64,000 nt of DNA from Solobacterium sp. (GTDB lineage: Bacteria > Bacillota_I > Bacilli_A > Erysipelotrichales > Erysipelotrichaceae). A program made the position numbers and the translations under genes. This document shows positions 27,984 through 37,678 of the stretch, piece after piece (within the stretch, counting starts at the first letter, position 1; the number at the start of each line of letters is the position of its first letter). Location of the stretch: positions 25,102 to 89,101 of the forward strand of contig JAFUGM010000031.1 in the NCBI GenBank assembly GCA_017469355.1, written 5' to 3'. Below the pieces are notes generated by a model. It ran no database searches and was not told the origin of the DNA. It was given only the letters and a program-made list of their open reading frames with translations.

Positions 27984-29001
27984 AGAAGCAATCGAGAAAA
28001 TTTCCAACAAGGGAGACCTGACCTACGACGAAGCCTATACGGTAATGAATGAAATCATGTCCGGAGAGACAACCCCGACACAGAACGCTGCGTTCCTTGC
28101 GGCACTTTCCACCAAGAGCACCAAAGCAGAAACTATCGATGAGATTTCTGGTTGTGCTGCGGCGATGCGTGAACATGCGACACCAGTTGATCATACTGGA
28201 ATGGAAGTACTGGAAATTGTCGGTACCGGAGGCGATGGAGCTCGCTCCTTCAATATTTCTACAACTGCTGCCTTTGTGATTGCGGCATCCGGAATCAAGG
28301 TCGCAAAGCACGGTAACCGTGCGGCGTCCTCCTTAAGCGGCACTGCGGACTGCCAGGAAGCACTTGGTGTAAACATTGACCAGAGTCCGGAACAGGCACT
28401 TCGTTTACTGAAGGATCCGGGGATCTGCTTCTTCTTTGCGCAGAAATATCATTCCGCAATGAAGTATGTCGGAGCGATCCGTCGCGAACTTGGATTCCGT
28501 ACCGTGTTCAATATTCTCGGTCCTCTAACCAATCCGACCCGCCCGGAATATTTCGTGCTCGGTGTCTATGATGAGTATCTTGTAGAACCGATCGCAAAGG
28601 TTCTGGATAAGCTTGGCGTAAAACGGGCGCTTGTTGTATATGGACAGGATCGCCTGGATGAAATTTCTGCCGTTGGCGCAACCTCGGTATGCGAATTGAA
28701 AAACGGTTATTACCGTACAACAGTGATCAAACCGGAAGACTTCGGGTTAGTTTCCGGCACAAAGGATGAACTGGTTGGCGGAACACCGGAAGAAAACGCA
28801 GAGATCACAAGAGGAATTCTGAATGGATCCATTCAGGGAACCAAGCGGAATGCGGTATTACTTAACGCTGGTGCCGGCATTTATGTGGCGGGGAAAGCAG
28901 ACTCCATTGAAGACGGAGTTGTGCTTGCCCAGAAACTCATTGATGACGGTTCTGCGTATGATTTGATGGAACGGTATATTGAGGAGTCCAATCGGGCATG
29001 A
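27976..29001 (+). CDS. trpD: Anthranilate phosphoribosyltransferase
   Basis: Transfers phosphoribose from PRPP to anthranilate. The PRPP-binding glycine-rich loop is [19 protein letters not shown] (near residue 78). [21 protein letters not shown] and the [15 protein letters not shown] block are typical, as is the anthranilate region [19 protein letters not shown]. The length is 341 residues. It overlaps trpF by four bases. Confidence 0.96.
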   Translation: MIKEAIEKISNKGDLTYDEAYTVMNEIMSGETTPTQNAAFLAALSTKSTKAETIDEISGCAAAMREHATPVDHTGMEVLEIVGTGGDGARSFNISTTAAFVIAASGIKVAKHGNRAASSLSGTADCQEALGVNIDQSPEQALRLLKDPGICFFFAQKYHSAMKYVGAIRRELGFRTVFNILGPLTNPTRPEYFVLGVYDEYLVEPIAKVLDKLGVKRALVVYGQDRLDEISAVGATSVCELKNGYYRTTVIKPEDFGLVSGTKDELVGGTPEENAEITRGILNGSIQGTKRNAVLLNAGAGIYVAGKADSIEDGVVLAQKLIDDGSAYDLMERYIEESNRA

Positions 29002-29612
29002 CGCTCGTAAAGATCTGCGGCCTAAGGCGACGGGAAGATGCGCTTGCGGCAGTGAACTACGGGGCAGATATTGCGGGAGTGATATTAACAAAGCGGTTCT
29101 GGCGTTATGTAGATGAGGAAACGGTTTTTGGTATTCATGAAGCGCTTGCGTCCAGAATTCCACTTTGTGGTGTATTTGTGGATGAACCGGTTTCTGTGGT
29201 GAAATCCTATCTGGATCAGGGATTGATTGATCTGGTTCAGCTTCATGGCTCTGAGTCAAATACACATATCAGAGAACTTCGCACTTGCCATCCGGAAACA
29301 AAAATCATAAAAGCATTTCAGATCAGAAATGAATCAGATCTGAATGGTGCACTGGAGTCAGAAGCGGATTTTGTATTGTTGGATGGAGGGACCGGAACCG
29401 GACAGGCATTCAACTGGAAGTTGATTGGATCGTTTTCACGGCCCTATCTTCTGGCTGGAGGATTATCTCCGGAGAATGTCAAGGATGCGGTACTCGCCAA
29501 TCATCCCTATGGGGTTGATACCAGCTCTGGGGTTGAAACAGATCGGGTGAAGGATCCCACACGTATTAAAGACTTTATTCATGCGGTAAAGGAGGCAGAC
29601 AACCATGAGTGA
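28998..29612 (+). CDS. trpF: Phosphoribosylanthranilate isomerase
   Basis: Amadori isomerase converting PRA to CdRP. It begins [21 protein letters not shown] with the catalytic Cys. [24 protein letters not shown] with the catalytic Asp, and [10 protein letters not shown] complete the family signature, and [16 protein letters not shown] is the C-terminal phosphate-binding block. The length is 204 residues. It is a separate gene, not fused to trpC. Confidence 0.95.
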   Translation: MTLVKICGLRRREDALAAVNYGADIAGVILTKRFWRYVDEETVFGIHEALASRIPLCGVFVDEPVSVVKSYLDQGLIDLVQLHGSESNTHIRELRTCHPETKIIKAFQIRNESDLNGALESEADFVLLDGGTGTGQAFNWKLIGSFSRPYLLAGGLSPENVKDAVLANHPYGVDTSSGVETDRVKDPTRIKDFIHAVKEADNHE

Positions 29613-30795
29613 ATCAAGAGGAAGATTCGGTGTCCATGGCGGACAGTATATTCCTGAAACATTGATGAACGCCGTCATTGAGCTGGAAGAAGCATATAAC
29701 ACGTATAAAGATGATCCGCAGTTTAATGAAGAGCTGACAACGCTGTTCAATGAATATGCCGGGCGTCCCAGCCGTCTTTACTATGCGGAGCGGATGACCA
29801 ATGATCTTGGCGGCGCGAAGATTTATCTTAAGCGTGAAGACCTGAATCATACTGGTGCTCATAAGATTAATAACGTGTTGGGTCAGGCATTGCTGGCGAA
29901 GAAAATGGGAAAGACTCGTCTCATCGCTGAGACAGGAGCTGGCCAGCATGGAGTAGCCACCGCAACGGCTGCGGCCTTGTTTGGCATGGAATGCGTCGTA
30001 TTCATGGGAAAGGAAGACATCGAACGCCAGGCGCTCAATGTTTATAAGATGAAACTGCTTGGCTCAGATGTGGTATCCGTCGATACCGGAACCGGCACGC
30101 TGAAAGATGCGGTTTCACAAGCCATGCGGGAATGGACATCCCGGATTTCTGATACGCATTACTGTCTTGGGTCTGTGATGGGCCCGCATCCATTTCCTAC
30201 CATCGTTCGTGATTTCCAGGCGGTCATCTCGAAAGAGATCAAAGCACAGATGTTGGAGAAGGAAGGGCGGCTTCCGGATGCGGTGCTTGCCTGTGTCGGC
30301 GGAGGCTCGAATGCAATTGGCTCCTTCTATCATTTCATTGAAGACGAACAGGTGAAATTGATCGGCTGTGAAGCGGCAGGACGGGGAATTGATACGTTTG
30401 AAACGGCAGCGACAATTAATACTGGAAGACTTGGTATCTTCCATGGCATGAAGTCCTACTTCTGCCAGGATGAATTCGGGCAGATCGCCCCGGTATATTC
30501 CATCAGCGCAGGACTCGATTACCCTGGCGTCGGCCCGGAACATGCATGGTTATATGATATTGGCCGGGCACAGTATGTGGCGATTACAGATGAAGAAGCT
30601 GTCAATGCGTTTGAATATCTTTCCCGAATTGAAGGCATTATTCCTGCGATTGAATCTTCCCATGCATTGGCATATGCGATGAAATATGCGCCGACACTGG
30701 ACAAGGATAAGATTATCGTCGTCACAGTATCTGGCCGGGGAGACAAGGATTGTGTCAGTGTTGCACGTTACCGTGGAGAGGAGATCAGCGAATGA
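29605..30795 (+). CDS. trpB: Tryptophan synthase beta chain
   Basis: PLP enzyme condensing indole with serine. It begins with [16 protein letters not shown]. The PLP lysine is in [19 protein letters not shown], and [34 protein letters not shown], and [16 protein letters not shown] are all present. The length of 396 residues is typical of TrpB1. It overlaps trpF and trpA. Confidence 0.97.
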   Translation: MSESRGRFGVHGGQYIPETLMNAVIELEEAYNTYKDDPQFNEELTTLFNEYAGRPSRLYYAERMTNDLGGAKIYLKREDLNHTGAHKINNVLGQALLAKKMGKTRLIAETGAGQHGVATATAAALFGMECVVFMGKEDIERQALNVYKMKLLGSDVVSVDTGTGTLKDAVSQAMREWTSRISDTHYCLGSVMGPHPFPTIVRDFQAVISKEIKAQMLEKEGRLPDAVLACVGGGSNAIGSFYHFIEDEQVKLIGCEAAGRGIDTFETAATINTGRLGIFHGMKSYFCQDEFGQIAPVYSISAGLDYPGVGPEHAWLYDIGRAQYVAITDEEAVNAFEYLSRIEGIIPAIESSHALAYAMKYAPTLDKDKIIVVTVSGRGDKDCVSVARYRGEEISE

Positions 30796-31568
30796 GCAGA
30801 ATCAGTCAGGCATTTCAGAAACATAAGGCATTCATTCCCTTTATCACCTGCGGTGATCCGGATCTATTAACAACGGAGAAGACCGTACATGCGATGGTGG
30901 AAGCAGGGGCAGATCTCATTGAGCTGGGAATTCCGTTTTCTGATCCAACTGCGGAAGGTCCCGTCATCATGGCTGCGGATGAGCGTGCTCTTGCGGGAGG
31001 AGTGACGACCGATCAGATCTTTGATCTTGTCGTACGGCTGCGTCAGGATATCACGATACCTCTCGTCTTTATGACCTATGCCAATGTGGCCTATTCCTAT
31101 GGCAGTGAACGGTTTATTTCCAAGGCCGCAGAAGCTGGAATCGATGGATTGATTCTTCCGGATGTTCCATTTGAAGAGAAACATGAGTTCAGTGATCTCT
31201 GCGGTCAATATGGAATCGATCTGATTTCCATGATCGCGCCAACCTCAGAAGACCGCATTTCCTTAATCGCCAGGGAAGCGAAGGGATTCCTCTATGTTGT
31301 ATCTTCCCTTGGTGTAACTGGAGTGCGTTCCTCCATTACAACCGATATCGGAGCGATGATTCGTCTTGTCAAGGTAAGTACGGATGTTCCATGTGCGGTA
31401 GGCTTTGGCATCTCGACACCAGAACAGGCAAAGGCCATGGCAGAATTATCTGATGGTGCGATCGTCGGTTCTGCGATTGAAAAACTGTTAGCACAATATG
31501 GAACAGAAGCGGTGGAACCGGTTGGAAACTATGTGAAATCCATGGCCGATGCGGTACATTCCATATAA
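30792..31568 (+). CDS. trpA: Tryptophan synthase alpha chain
   Basis: Cleaves indole-3-glycerol phosphate and channels indole to TrpB. Catalytic Glu in [19 protein letters not shown], catalytic Asp in [11 protein letters not shown], and the phosphate site GFGISTPEQ and GAIVGSAIE. The length is 258 residues. ATG at 30792 overlaps the trpB stop (ATGA) and follows GGAGAGGAG. It ends the trp operon. Confidence 0.96.
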   Translation: MSRISQAFQKHKAFIPFITCGDPDLLTTEKTVHAMVEAGADLIELGIPFSDPTAEGPVIMAADERALAGGVTTDQIFDLVVRLRQDITIPLVFMTYANVAYSYGSERFISKAAEAGIDGLILPDVPFEEKHEFSDLCGQYGIDLISMIAPTSEDRISLIAREAKGFLYVVSSLGVTGVRSSITTDIGAMIRLVKVSTDVPCAVGFGISTPEQAKAMAELSDGAIVGSAIEKLLAQYGTEAVEPVGNYVKSMADAVHSI

Positions 31569-31582
31569 CAGGCAATTGATTC

Positions 31583-31626
31583 ACCCGGTGAAGAAGGACA
31601 GGAGTTCTCATTCTCCGGGTTTTCTG
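31583..31626 (+). terminator. Terminator of the trp operon
   Basis: ACCCGG (31583-31588) pairs with CCGGGT (31615-31620) and is followed by TTTT. The loop is long, with possible extra pairing inside. Confidence 0.65.
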
Positions 31627-31646
31627 ATTGTTACTCTTCTCTTTCA

Positions 31647-31675
31647 TTGACAGGGTATTCCAAGTGCGTTATAAA
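31647..31675 (+). promoter_or_regulatory. Promoter of thrS
   Basis: TTGACA (31647-31652), a 17-base spacer and TATAAA (31670-31675), the closest match to consensus in the window. Confidence 0.8.
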
Positions 31676-31679
31676 TTAG

Positions 31680-31896
31680 TCAATGTGATGAACAGGACAA
31701 CAGTTCCGTCCCGTGATCAGAGAGATATCCGGTTGGTGAAAGGATATTGAACAAAACGGAACTTACCACCTGGAAGCAGCGCCGTAATGGGCAGCCGTAA
31801 CTCCTGCGTTAAGGGAAGGATAAGTGCTCATGGAATTCCCATGGGAAACAAGGTGGTACCGCGCCGTCAGCGTCCTTTGTGTAAGGCGCTTTTTAT
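31680..31896 (+). promoter_or_regulatory. T-box leader of thrS (Thr specifier ACC)
   Basis: T-box motif CAAGGTGGTACCGCG at 31849-31863, followed by a terminator hairpin, AGCG-CCTT (31869-31877) with AAGGCGCT (31883-31890), and a T-run. The likely specifier is ACC at 31765-31767 in GGAACTTACCACC. An adjacent ACC three bases on would give the same amino acid. Confidence 0.9.
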
Positions 31897-31919
31897 TTTT
31901 TAACAACGAAAGGGGACAT

Positions 31920-33671
31920 ATGATTAACTTTAAGGAAAATGAAGAGCTGAATACGCTCAATCACAGTTGTGCGCATCTGATGGCACAGGCTGTCAAACAC
32001 CTGTATCCGCAGGCGAAGTTCTGGGTAGGACCGGTTGTGGAAGAAGGCTTCTATTACGATATCGACCTTGGGGATGATGTCATTCGCGATGAAGATCTCC
32101 CTAAGATTGAAAAGGAAATGAAGAAGTGCGCCAAAGATGCCAAGCGCATCGTGCGCCATGAGATTTCAAGAGAAGAAGCACTGGAACAGTTTAAGGATGA
32201 TCCATATAAAGTGGATCTGATTACCCGCATGGAAGAAGGCACCAATATTTCCATGTATTCTCAGGGTGACTTTACTGATCTCTGCCGGGGACCTCACGTA
32301 GATAATACAAAGCTGTTAAAGAACTTCAAACTTCTGAAACACAGTGGTGCATATTGGAAGGGTGATGAACATAACAAGGTGCTGCAGCGGATCTATGGCG
32401 TCTGCCTGCAGACGCCAGAAGCGCTGGAAGCACATCTTAAAGATCTTGAAGATGCCAAACTCCGTGATCATCGTAAGCTTGGAAAAGATCTTTCCATGTT
32501 CATGTTTTCCGAGACAATCGGTGCTGGTCTTCCAATGTGGCTGCCAAACGGATTTACCGTACGCCGTCTTCTTTCCGATTACATCATGGATAAGGAACTG
32601 GCCCAGGGATATGTCCATGTAAAGACACCGGTGGTTGTGAATACAAAACTCTATAAGATTTCCGGTCACCTGGCTCATTACAAAGATGACATGTTTCCGA
32701 TCATGGAACGGGATGGCGAAGAATTCTGTCTTCGTCCGATGAATTGCCCCGAACATATGATTATGTATAAGAGCAGACTGCACAGTTATCGTGATCTCCC
32801 GGTTCGAATCGCAGAGATTGCGGATGACTTCCGCTTTGAGGCAAGCGGTGCTCTGACTGGTATTGAACGGAGTCGTGCCTTCGTACAGAATGACTCTCAT
32901 ATCTTCTGCCGTCCGGATCAGATCGCTTCTGAAATCAAAGATGTAACGAAGTTGATTCTTGATGTATATCAGGACTTTGGATTTGAAAGTTACAGCTTCC
33001 GTCTGTCATTGCGGGATAAGAATAACGCAGAGAAATACTTCGGTAATGATGATCTCTGGGAAAACAGTGAACGTCAGCTCCGGGAAATTCTCAAGGAAAT
33101 GGAAGTTCCATTCTACGAAGCAGAAGGTGAAGCTGCCTTCTATGGACCAAAGATCGATGTACAGGTGAAATCTGCACTTGGTCATGATGTAACACTGTCC
33201 ACGATCCAGCTGGATTATCAGCTGCCGGAACGGTTCGAACTTGAATATGTCGATTCCACGGGATCTAAGGTGCGCCCAGTTGTCATCCATCGGGCAATTC
33301 TTGGCAGTCTTGACCGCTTCGTTGCCTTCCTGCTGGAAGAGACCAAGGGAATTCTTCCGCTGTGGCTTGCGTCGAAACAGGCCGTAATCATTCCTGTTGC
33401 GCCAGAAGCTCATGGGGAGTATGCGAAACAGGTGCTTCTTGCGATGAAGAAGATCGGAATGCGTGTATCCATTGATGACCGCAATGAGAAGCTTGGCTAT
33501 CGTGTTCGTGAAGCACAGACGTCCAAAATTCCGGTTGAAGTTGTCGTAGGAGAAGGGGAAATGAACGAAGGAAGTGTAACCGTTCGCCGTTATGGTTCCC
33601 GTGAAGCTGTAAAACTGAGCCTGGATGAATTCCTGAATACGATGATTCAGGAGATTGAGAGCCGGAAATAA
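31920..33671 (+). CDS. thrS: Threonine--tRNA ligase lacking the TGS domain
   Basis: Class II synthetase charging tRNA-Thr. The protein begins MINFKENEELNTLNHSCAHL, directly at the N2 editing domain (NHSCAHLMAQAVKHLYPQ, CRGPHV). The catalytic core contains the zinc-ligand Cys in RPMNCPEHM, motif 2 near FRFEASGALTGIERSRAF and motif 3 near PVVIHRAILGSLDRF. The anticodon domain is C-terminal. At 583 residues it lacks the usual 60-residue N-terminal TGS domain. The start is supported by AAAGGGGACAT before the ATG, and an upstream extension would run through the T-box. Confidence 0.96.
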   Translation: MINFKENEELNTLNHSCAHLMAQAVKHLYPQAKFWVGPVVEEGFYYDIDLGDDVIRDEDLPKIEKEMKKCAKDAKRIVRHEISREEALEQFKDDPYKVDLITRMEEGTNISMYSQGDFTDLCRGPHVDNTKLLKNFKLLKHSGAYWKGDEHNKVLQRIYGVCLQTPEALEAHLKDLEDAKLRDHRKLGKDLSMFMFSETIGAGLPMWLPNGFTVRRLLSDYIMDKELAQGYVHVKTPVVVNTKLYKISGHLAHYKDDMFPIMERDGEEFCLRPMNCPEHMIMYKSRLHSYRDLPVRIAEIADDFRFEASGALTGIERSRAFVQNDSHIFCRPDQIASEIKDVTKLILDVYQDFGFESYSFRLSLRDKNNAEKYFGNDDLWENSERQLREILKEMEVPFYEAEGEAAFYGPKIDVQVKSALGHDVTLSTIQLDYQLPERFELEYVDSTGSKVRPVVIHRAILGSLDRFVAFLLEETKGILPLWLASKQAVIIPVAPEAHGEYAKQVLLAMKKIGMRVSIDDRNEKLGYRVREAQTSKIPVEVVVGEGEMNEGSVTVRRYGSREAVKLSLDEFLNTMIQEIESRK

Positions 33672-33684
33672 TCTGCTCGTTTCA

Positions 33685-33820
33685 TTGAAGTATTTCAGAT
33701 ATTTGATATGATGTGAGTTGTCATCTGACCGCAATGAGTACTTCGGAGCGAAACGGGACAAAACCACAGAACCTGTTGTTTATGTTTCAGTCCGTGTCAT
33801 TTGACATGGACTGTTTCTAT
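33685..33820 (+). promoter_or_regulatory. Promoter and structured leader with terminator hairpin before the TM1266-ABC genes
   Basis: TTGAAG (33685-33690), a 16-base spacer and TATGAT (33707-33712). Downstream, GTTGTC (33717-33722) can pair with GACAAAAC (33757-33764), enclosing smaller stems with a CTTCGG loop. A strong 11-bp hairpin, CAGTCCGTGTC (33788-33798) with GACATGGACTG (33803-33813), is followed by a weak T-run. The hairpin may simply terminate thrS. Its position inside the leader also allows attenuation. No known riboswitch motif was recognised. Confidence 0.5.
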
Positions 33821-33836
33821 GTTTGGAGGAATGGGT

Positions 33837-34082
33837 ATGGAAACCAGAATTGCTGTGATCGCGATCATTGTCGAAGACCGTTCGGCGACAGATGAATTGA
33901 ATGCTGTGCTTCATGAATACGGAGACTATATCATCGGCCGGATGGGAATTCCTTATCGGGAAAAACATCTGTCTTTGATCAGTGTTGCGGTAGATGCCCC
34001 TAATGAAGTCATTTCTGCATTAACTGGAAAGCTTGGAATGATTCATGGTGTATCTGCCAAGGCAGCGTATTCCAAGGCATAG
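33837..34082 (+). CDS. TM1266-family putative regulator (ACT-like)
   Basis: An 81-residue protein of the family called iron-only hydrogenase system regulator (TM1266), a small ACT/NikR-C-like fold. Family features: METRIAVIAIIVEDRSATDEL at the start, GDYIIGRMGIPYREK and a C-terminal GKLGMIHGVSAKAAYSKA. It normally accompanies hydrogenase maturation genes, but none are visible here. It precedes an ABC importer pair by 19 bases, so a role in its control or ligand sensing is possible. ATG at 33837 follows TTTGGAGGAATGGGT. Confidence 0.85.
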   Translation: METRIAVIAIIVEDRSATDELNAVLHEYGDYIIGRMGIPYREKHLSLISVAVDAPNEVISALTGKLGMIHGVSAKAAYSKA

Positions 34083-34101
34083 CCGCGATAGGAGGAATGA
34101 A

Positions 34102-35124
34102 ATGAAAAAGTATCTGGTTGCGTTATTGTCAGTAGTAATGCTGGCAGGATGCGGTACTGCTTCGGATGCTGCTTCTGCCGATGTTCAGCCTGCAGAAGAT
34201 GTGAACGAAGTGGTGGAAGAAGTTCAGGAAGCAGTTGAAGAAGTAAAAGAAGAAGTGACTCTGTCAGGAGAACCCTTAACGATTCTTTCTCCTTCCGGTG
34301 CACCGTCTTTATCGTTATTACCGGTGATTGAGGATGGTCTTGCTGATGTGGAAATCGTTGATGGCGCAGACCCGCTTCAGGCAGCCTTTGTCAATCCGGA
34401 GCCACAGTATGATCTGATTATCGCCCCCAGCAATCTTGGAATGAAGCTGGCATCTGCTGGTAAAACAACTTATAAACTTCTGGGAATTGTGACCTGGGGG
34501 AATCTCTATATTGTCGCAAAGGATGGAATTGAACTTGATCCGTCCAGCTGGGAAAAGATCGCTTCCTTTGGTGAACAGTCGGTTACCGGTATTGTATTCA
34601 ACGATGTATTCGGTGAGGAACTGAGTGAAGATCAGATTATCTGGTATAACAGCACAGCAGAGGCGAGTGCTGCATTGTTGTCAGATGAAGTTGATGTAGC
34701 GATGCTGGCAGAACCGAATGTCACAGCATCCATTGCCAAAGCAAAGCAGAATGATGTGACACTCAATATCATCGGCGATCTCCAGCAGTTATATGCTGGA
34801 GCTTCCGGCCTTGGCTTCCCGCAGGCCGCAATCTATGTACAGGAAGATGTCTATGCGGAAAAGACTGAACAGGTAGACGCATTATTTGAGACCATGTCTT
34901 CCTTCTCAAATGAAGCTTCTTCAATGGATGCGGCGGTACTGGAACTGTTGATTGATACGACTGGTGGGGCAGAGCGGTTTGGTGTTCCTTCCAGCACGAT
35001 TGTATCTAAGGCATGGAATCGTATGAATATTCATGTTGAACCTGCAGGAAGTCATCTCGATGACCTGGAGCAGTTTGGAACACTGTTTGGCATTGATGAT
35101 ATTTCAAACGCATTATTGAATTGA
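34102..35124 (+). CDS. ABC transporter substrate-binding lipoprotein (NMT1/SsuA-like)
   Basis: Extracytoplasmic solute receptor. The signal peptide MKKYLVALLSVVMLAGCGTA has a lipobox LAGC (Cys near 18). An acidic, Val/Glu-rich linker of about 30 residues (VNEVVEEVQEAVEEVKEE) follows, then a periplasmic-binding-like fold with YDLIIAPSNLGMKLASAG and VDVAMLAEPNVTASIA. It resembles the NMT1/SsuA group, which bind sulfonates, nitrate or pyrimidine precursors. The substrate cannot be told. The length is 340 residues. GGAGGAATGAA precedes the ATG. Its permease follows, but no ATPase is nearby. Confidence 0.85.
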   Translation: MKKYLVALLSVVMLAGCGTASDAASADVQPAEDVNEVVEEVQEAVEEVKEEVTLSGEPLTILSPSGAPSLSLLPVIEDGLADVEIVDGADPLQAAFVNPEPQYDLIIAPSNLGMKLASAGKTTYKLLGIVTWGNLYIVAKDGIELDPSSWEKIASFGEQSVTGIVFNDVFGEELSEDQIIWYNSTAEASAALLSDEVDVAMLAEPNVTASIAKAKQNDVTLNIIGDLQQLYAGASGLGFPQAAIYVQEDVYAEKTEQVDALFETMSSFSNEASSMDAAVLELLIDTTGGAERFGVPSSTIVSKAWNRMNIHVEPAGSHLDDLEQFGTLFGIDDISNALLN

Positions 35125-35133
35125 CCGACAATC

Positions 35134-35155
35134 AGGCAGGGAACCCTGCTTTTTG
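35134..35155 (+). terminator. Terminator-like hairpin between binding protein and permease
   Basis: AGGCAGG (35134-35140) pairs with CCTGCTT (35145-35151) around GAAC, followed by T. It lies just before the permease ATG at 35169 and may reduce permease transcription relative to the binding protein. Confidence 0.5.
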
Positions 35156-35168
35156 GAATTACTCCCAT

Positions 35169-35903
35169 ATGAAGAAAGAACATGTATTCAGTACCATCGG
35201 TCTTCTGCTGTTATGGCAGATCGCCGCAATGATTCTGCATAACGACATTCTGATTCCGTATCCGCTGGATACGATGAATCGTGTCGCTTCTTTCTTCGTG
35301 GATGGTTCGTTTTACCAATCGGTAGGTTCTACCTTACTGCGTGTTTTAAAAGGGTATCTTTTGTCTCTGCTTATCGCATTGTTTATGGTGATTCTTACTG
35401 AACGTTTTATCACAGTCAAGCGTCTGTTTTCACCGATTCAGCTGATTACGAAAACTATCCCGAATATCAGCTATATGGTAATCGCCTTGATCTGGCTGGG
35501 AAATGAAGGGGCGGTAAGCGCGGTCAGTTTCATGATTTTGTTTCCGGTGTTCTATAACGCATTTGCGAATACGTTGGATCAGCAGGGGCGATCATTAAAC
35601 GAAGTGGAACTGTTATATCCGGAAACCTTCTGGATGCGTTTACGATTCAAGGTTCTTCCACAACTCGTACCGGAAGTCTTGAAAACCGGAAAAACCGCCG
35701 CAGGTCTTGGACTTAAGGTTGGAATCATGGCAGAGATTCTGGGACAAGTCAGAAGCGGTATTGGACGGCGGATGAATTATGCAAGATTATATCTTGATAC
35801 TACATCCATCTTTGCCTGGACGATTATCATTATTCTGTTGTCTTTGATTCTGGATGTTCTCTTTGATCGGATGTATCAGCAGTTTCTGAAACATGAATCG
35901 TGA
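35169..35903 (+). CDS. ABC transporter permease
   Basis: Inner-membrane subunit of an SsuC/TauC-like importer. About six hydrophobic helices, with the EAA-type cytoplasmic loop around AGLGLKVGIMAEILGQVRSG. At 244 residues from this ATG the size is normal. The start is uncertain: a TTG at 35121 overlaps the stop of the binding protein, but has no Shine-Dalgarno sequence and would place a terminator-like hairpin inside the gene. The ATG at 35169 places TM1 directly after a short basic start (MKKEHVFSTIGLLLLWQIAA). The ATP-binding subunit is not in this window. Confidence 0.85.
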   Translation: MKKEHVFSTIGLLLLWQIAAMILHNDILIPYPLDTMNRVASFFVDGSFYQSVGSTLLRVLKGYLLSLLIALFMVILTERFITVKRLFSPIQLITKTIPNISYMVIALIWLGNEGAVSAVSFMILFPVFYNAFANTLDQQGRSLNEVELLYPETFWMRLRFKVLPQLVPEVLKTGKTAAGLGLKVGIMAEILGQVRSGIGRRMNYARLYLDTTSIFAWTIIIILLSLILDVLFDRMYQQFLKHES

Positions 35904-35908
35904 TATAG

Positions 35909-35934
35909 AAAAGGTCTCTATTGTGAGACCTTTA
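35909..35934. terminator. Bidirectional terminator between permease and proS
   Basis: AAAGGTCTC (35910-35918) pairs with GAGACCTTT (35925-35933) around six bases. It serves convergent genes. Confidence 0.8.
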
Positions 35935-35942
35935 CTGTCATA

Positions 35943-37640
35943 TTAATTGGATTGAATGAGGGAGTTCAGGTATTCTGTGACTTCCTCAATTTTAATTTCC
36001 TTCACTTCACCATCTGCACGTGTCTTAACTTCAACCACGCCATCCTTGACGCCGCGCCCGACAGTGACCCGATACGGAACACCAATCAGATCCATATCTT
36101 TGAATTTTACGCCCGGGCGTTCATCACGATCATCCAGGATCGGTTCAAGATGCGCAGCCTTGAAGGATTCATACAATGACTCAGCAGCGGAAACCTGTGC
36201 TTCATCTTTTCCTGAGATTAAGACGATTGCGACTTTATAAGGTGCAATATTCACTGGCCAGTTCAGACCATTCTCATCACTGCACTGTTCCGCAAGGGCA
36301 GCCATACAACGACCCGGACCAATTCCATAGCTTCCCATCCATACATACTGAAGCTGGTTATTCGCATCCAGATACTGAAGATCGAGTGCTTTGGAGTACT
36401 TGGTGCCGAGTTTGAAAGTATTTCCGACTTCAATTCCATGTGCGAAGTGCACTGGCTTTCCACAGGCAGGGCAGAGGTCGCCTTCTACAATATTGCGTAC
36501 GTCTGCTGTCTGATCTGCCTTGAAATCACTCTGGTTAACTCCGGTATAGTGATAACCTGTCTTGTTTGCGCCGACAATGAAGTCTGTCATATAAGCGACT
36601 TCCTGATCCATGACAAGTCTGCACTTGATTCCAATCGGACCCGCAAAGCCGACTTCCGCAGAAGTTACTTCCGTTACGACTTCCGGTTCCGCAAGTTCCA
36701 CTTCATTGGCACTGAAGAGTTTGCGGAGTTTGGTTTCATTAACATCGCGGTCTCCACGAACCATGACTGCGGTCGGTACGCCATCAACACTGTAGATCAG
36801 TGTTTTTACAAACTTTTCTGCTGGCTTATGAAGGAATTCAACGACTTCTTCAATCGTACGGCTGTTCGGTGTCTCGACTAATGTCAGGGTTTCGTTACCA
36901 TGAATCTCTGCGGGTGCGATGGAAATCGCCGGGGAGACTTCAATATTGGAGGCGAATCCACAGTCATCACAGAGTACCAGAATATCTTCGCCAAGCGGGG
37001 TAACCGCCTGGAACTCTTCAGATAAGAGACCTCCCATCACTCCGGTATCGGCACGGACGATCTTATAGTCAATTCCAAGGCGGTCCATGATGTTCTTATA
37101 TGCCTGGAACTGCTTGTTATATGCTTCATCAAGACCGGCTTCATCTTTATCAAAGGTATAGGCATCCTTCATATGAAATTCCCGTACCCGGATCAGACCA
37201 TAGCGAGGTCTTGGCTCATCACGGAACTTATCCGCAATCTGATAGAGGGAGAACGGCATATCCTTATAGGAACGGATTTTCATCTTCGCTGCAATCGCAA
37301 ACAGTTCTTCATGGGTAGGGCCAAGCACATACGGCTGATTCTTCCGGTCATTCAGGGAAAACATGGAAGAACCAAATCCAGCCCGACGTCCGGAAGAGAC
37401 ATAGATGTCTTCCGGAATCAGAGAGGGCATCAGGAGTTCCTGACATCCGGCAGCGTCCATTTCTTCCCGGATGATGGCTTCAATATTCTGTATGGTTCGA
37501 AATCCCATTGGCAGCATCATATAGACACCAGCCGAATTCTTCTTGATGAATCCAGCCCGTACCAGAAGATTTCCGCTGACGGAATCTTCGTCTTTTACAT
37601 CTTCCCGCAGGGTATAAAAGAAACTGTTCTTTAATTTCAT
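35943..37640 (-). CDS. proS: Proline--tRNA ligase
   Basis: Class II synthetase of the bacterial type. Motif 2 region FRDEPRPRYGLIRVREFHMKD, the inserted editing (INS) domain at about 225-405 (KFVKTLIYSVDGVPTAVMVR and MTDFIVGANKTGYHYTGVN), motif 3 in GSYGIGPGRCMAALAEQ, and a C-terminal anticodon domain (DDRDERPGVKFKDMDLIGVP). The length is 565 residues. GAGGTG lies before the ATG, and an extended -10 TGGTATAAT lies about 30 bases upstream. Unlike valS and thrS it has no T-box leader. Confidence 0.96.
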   Translation of the reverse strand: MKLKNSFFYTLREDVKDEDSVSGNLLVRAGFIKKNSAGVYMMLPMGFRTIQNIEAIIREEMDAAGCQELLMPSLIPEDIYVSSGRRAGFGSSMFSLNDRKNQPYVLGPTHEELFAIAAKMKIRSYKDMPFSLYQIADKFRDEPRPRYGLIRVREFHMKDAYTFDKDEAGLDEAYNKQFQAYKNIMDRLGIDYKIVRADTGVMGGLLSEEFQAVTPLGEDILVLCDDCGFASNIEVSPAISIAPAEIHGNETLTLVETPNSRTIEEVVEFLHKPAEKFVKTLIYSVDGVPTAVMVRGDRDVNETKLRKLFSANEVELAEPEVVTEVTSAEVGFAGPIGIKCRLVMDQEVAYMTDFIVGANKTGYHYTGVNQSDFKADQTADVRNIVEGDLCPACGKPVHFAHGIEVGNTFKLGTKYSKALDLQYLDANNQLQYVWMGSYGIGPGRCMAALAEQCSDENGLNWPVNIAPYKVAIVLISGKDEAQVSAAESLYESFKAAHLEPILDDRDERPGVKFKDMDLIGVPYRVTVGRGVKDGVVEVKTRADGEVKEIKIEEVTEYLNSLIQSN

Positions 37641-37665
37641 ATTTGAGCACCTCGCAAATCCTTGA

Positions 37666-37678
37666 AATTATACCATGA
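37666..37678 (-). promoter_or_regulatory. Extended -10 promoter of proS
   Basis: On the minus strand the sequence ATGGTATAATT contains TG-N-TATAAT, about 30 bases before the proS ATG. No convincing -35 is seen. Confidence 0.6.

Noticed and set aside
33713..33836. TPP or other known riboswitch before the TM1266-ABC genes
   Set aside because: The conserved TPP elements (CTGAGA and the ACCTGATCTGG-like block) are absent, and no other class fits. It is kept only as an uncharacterised leader.
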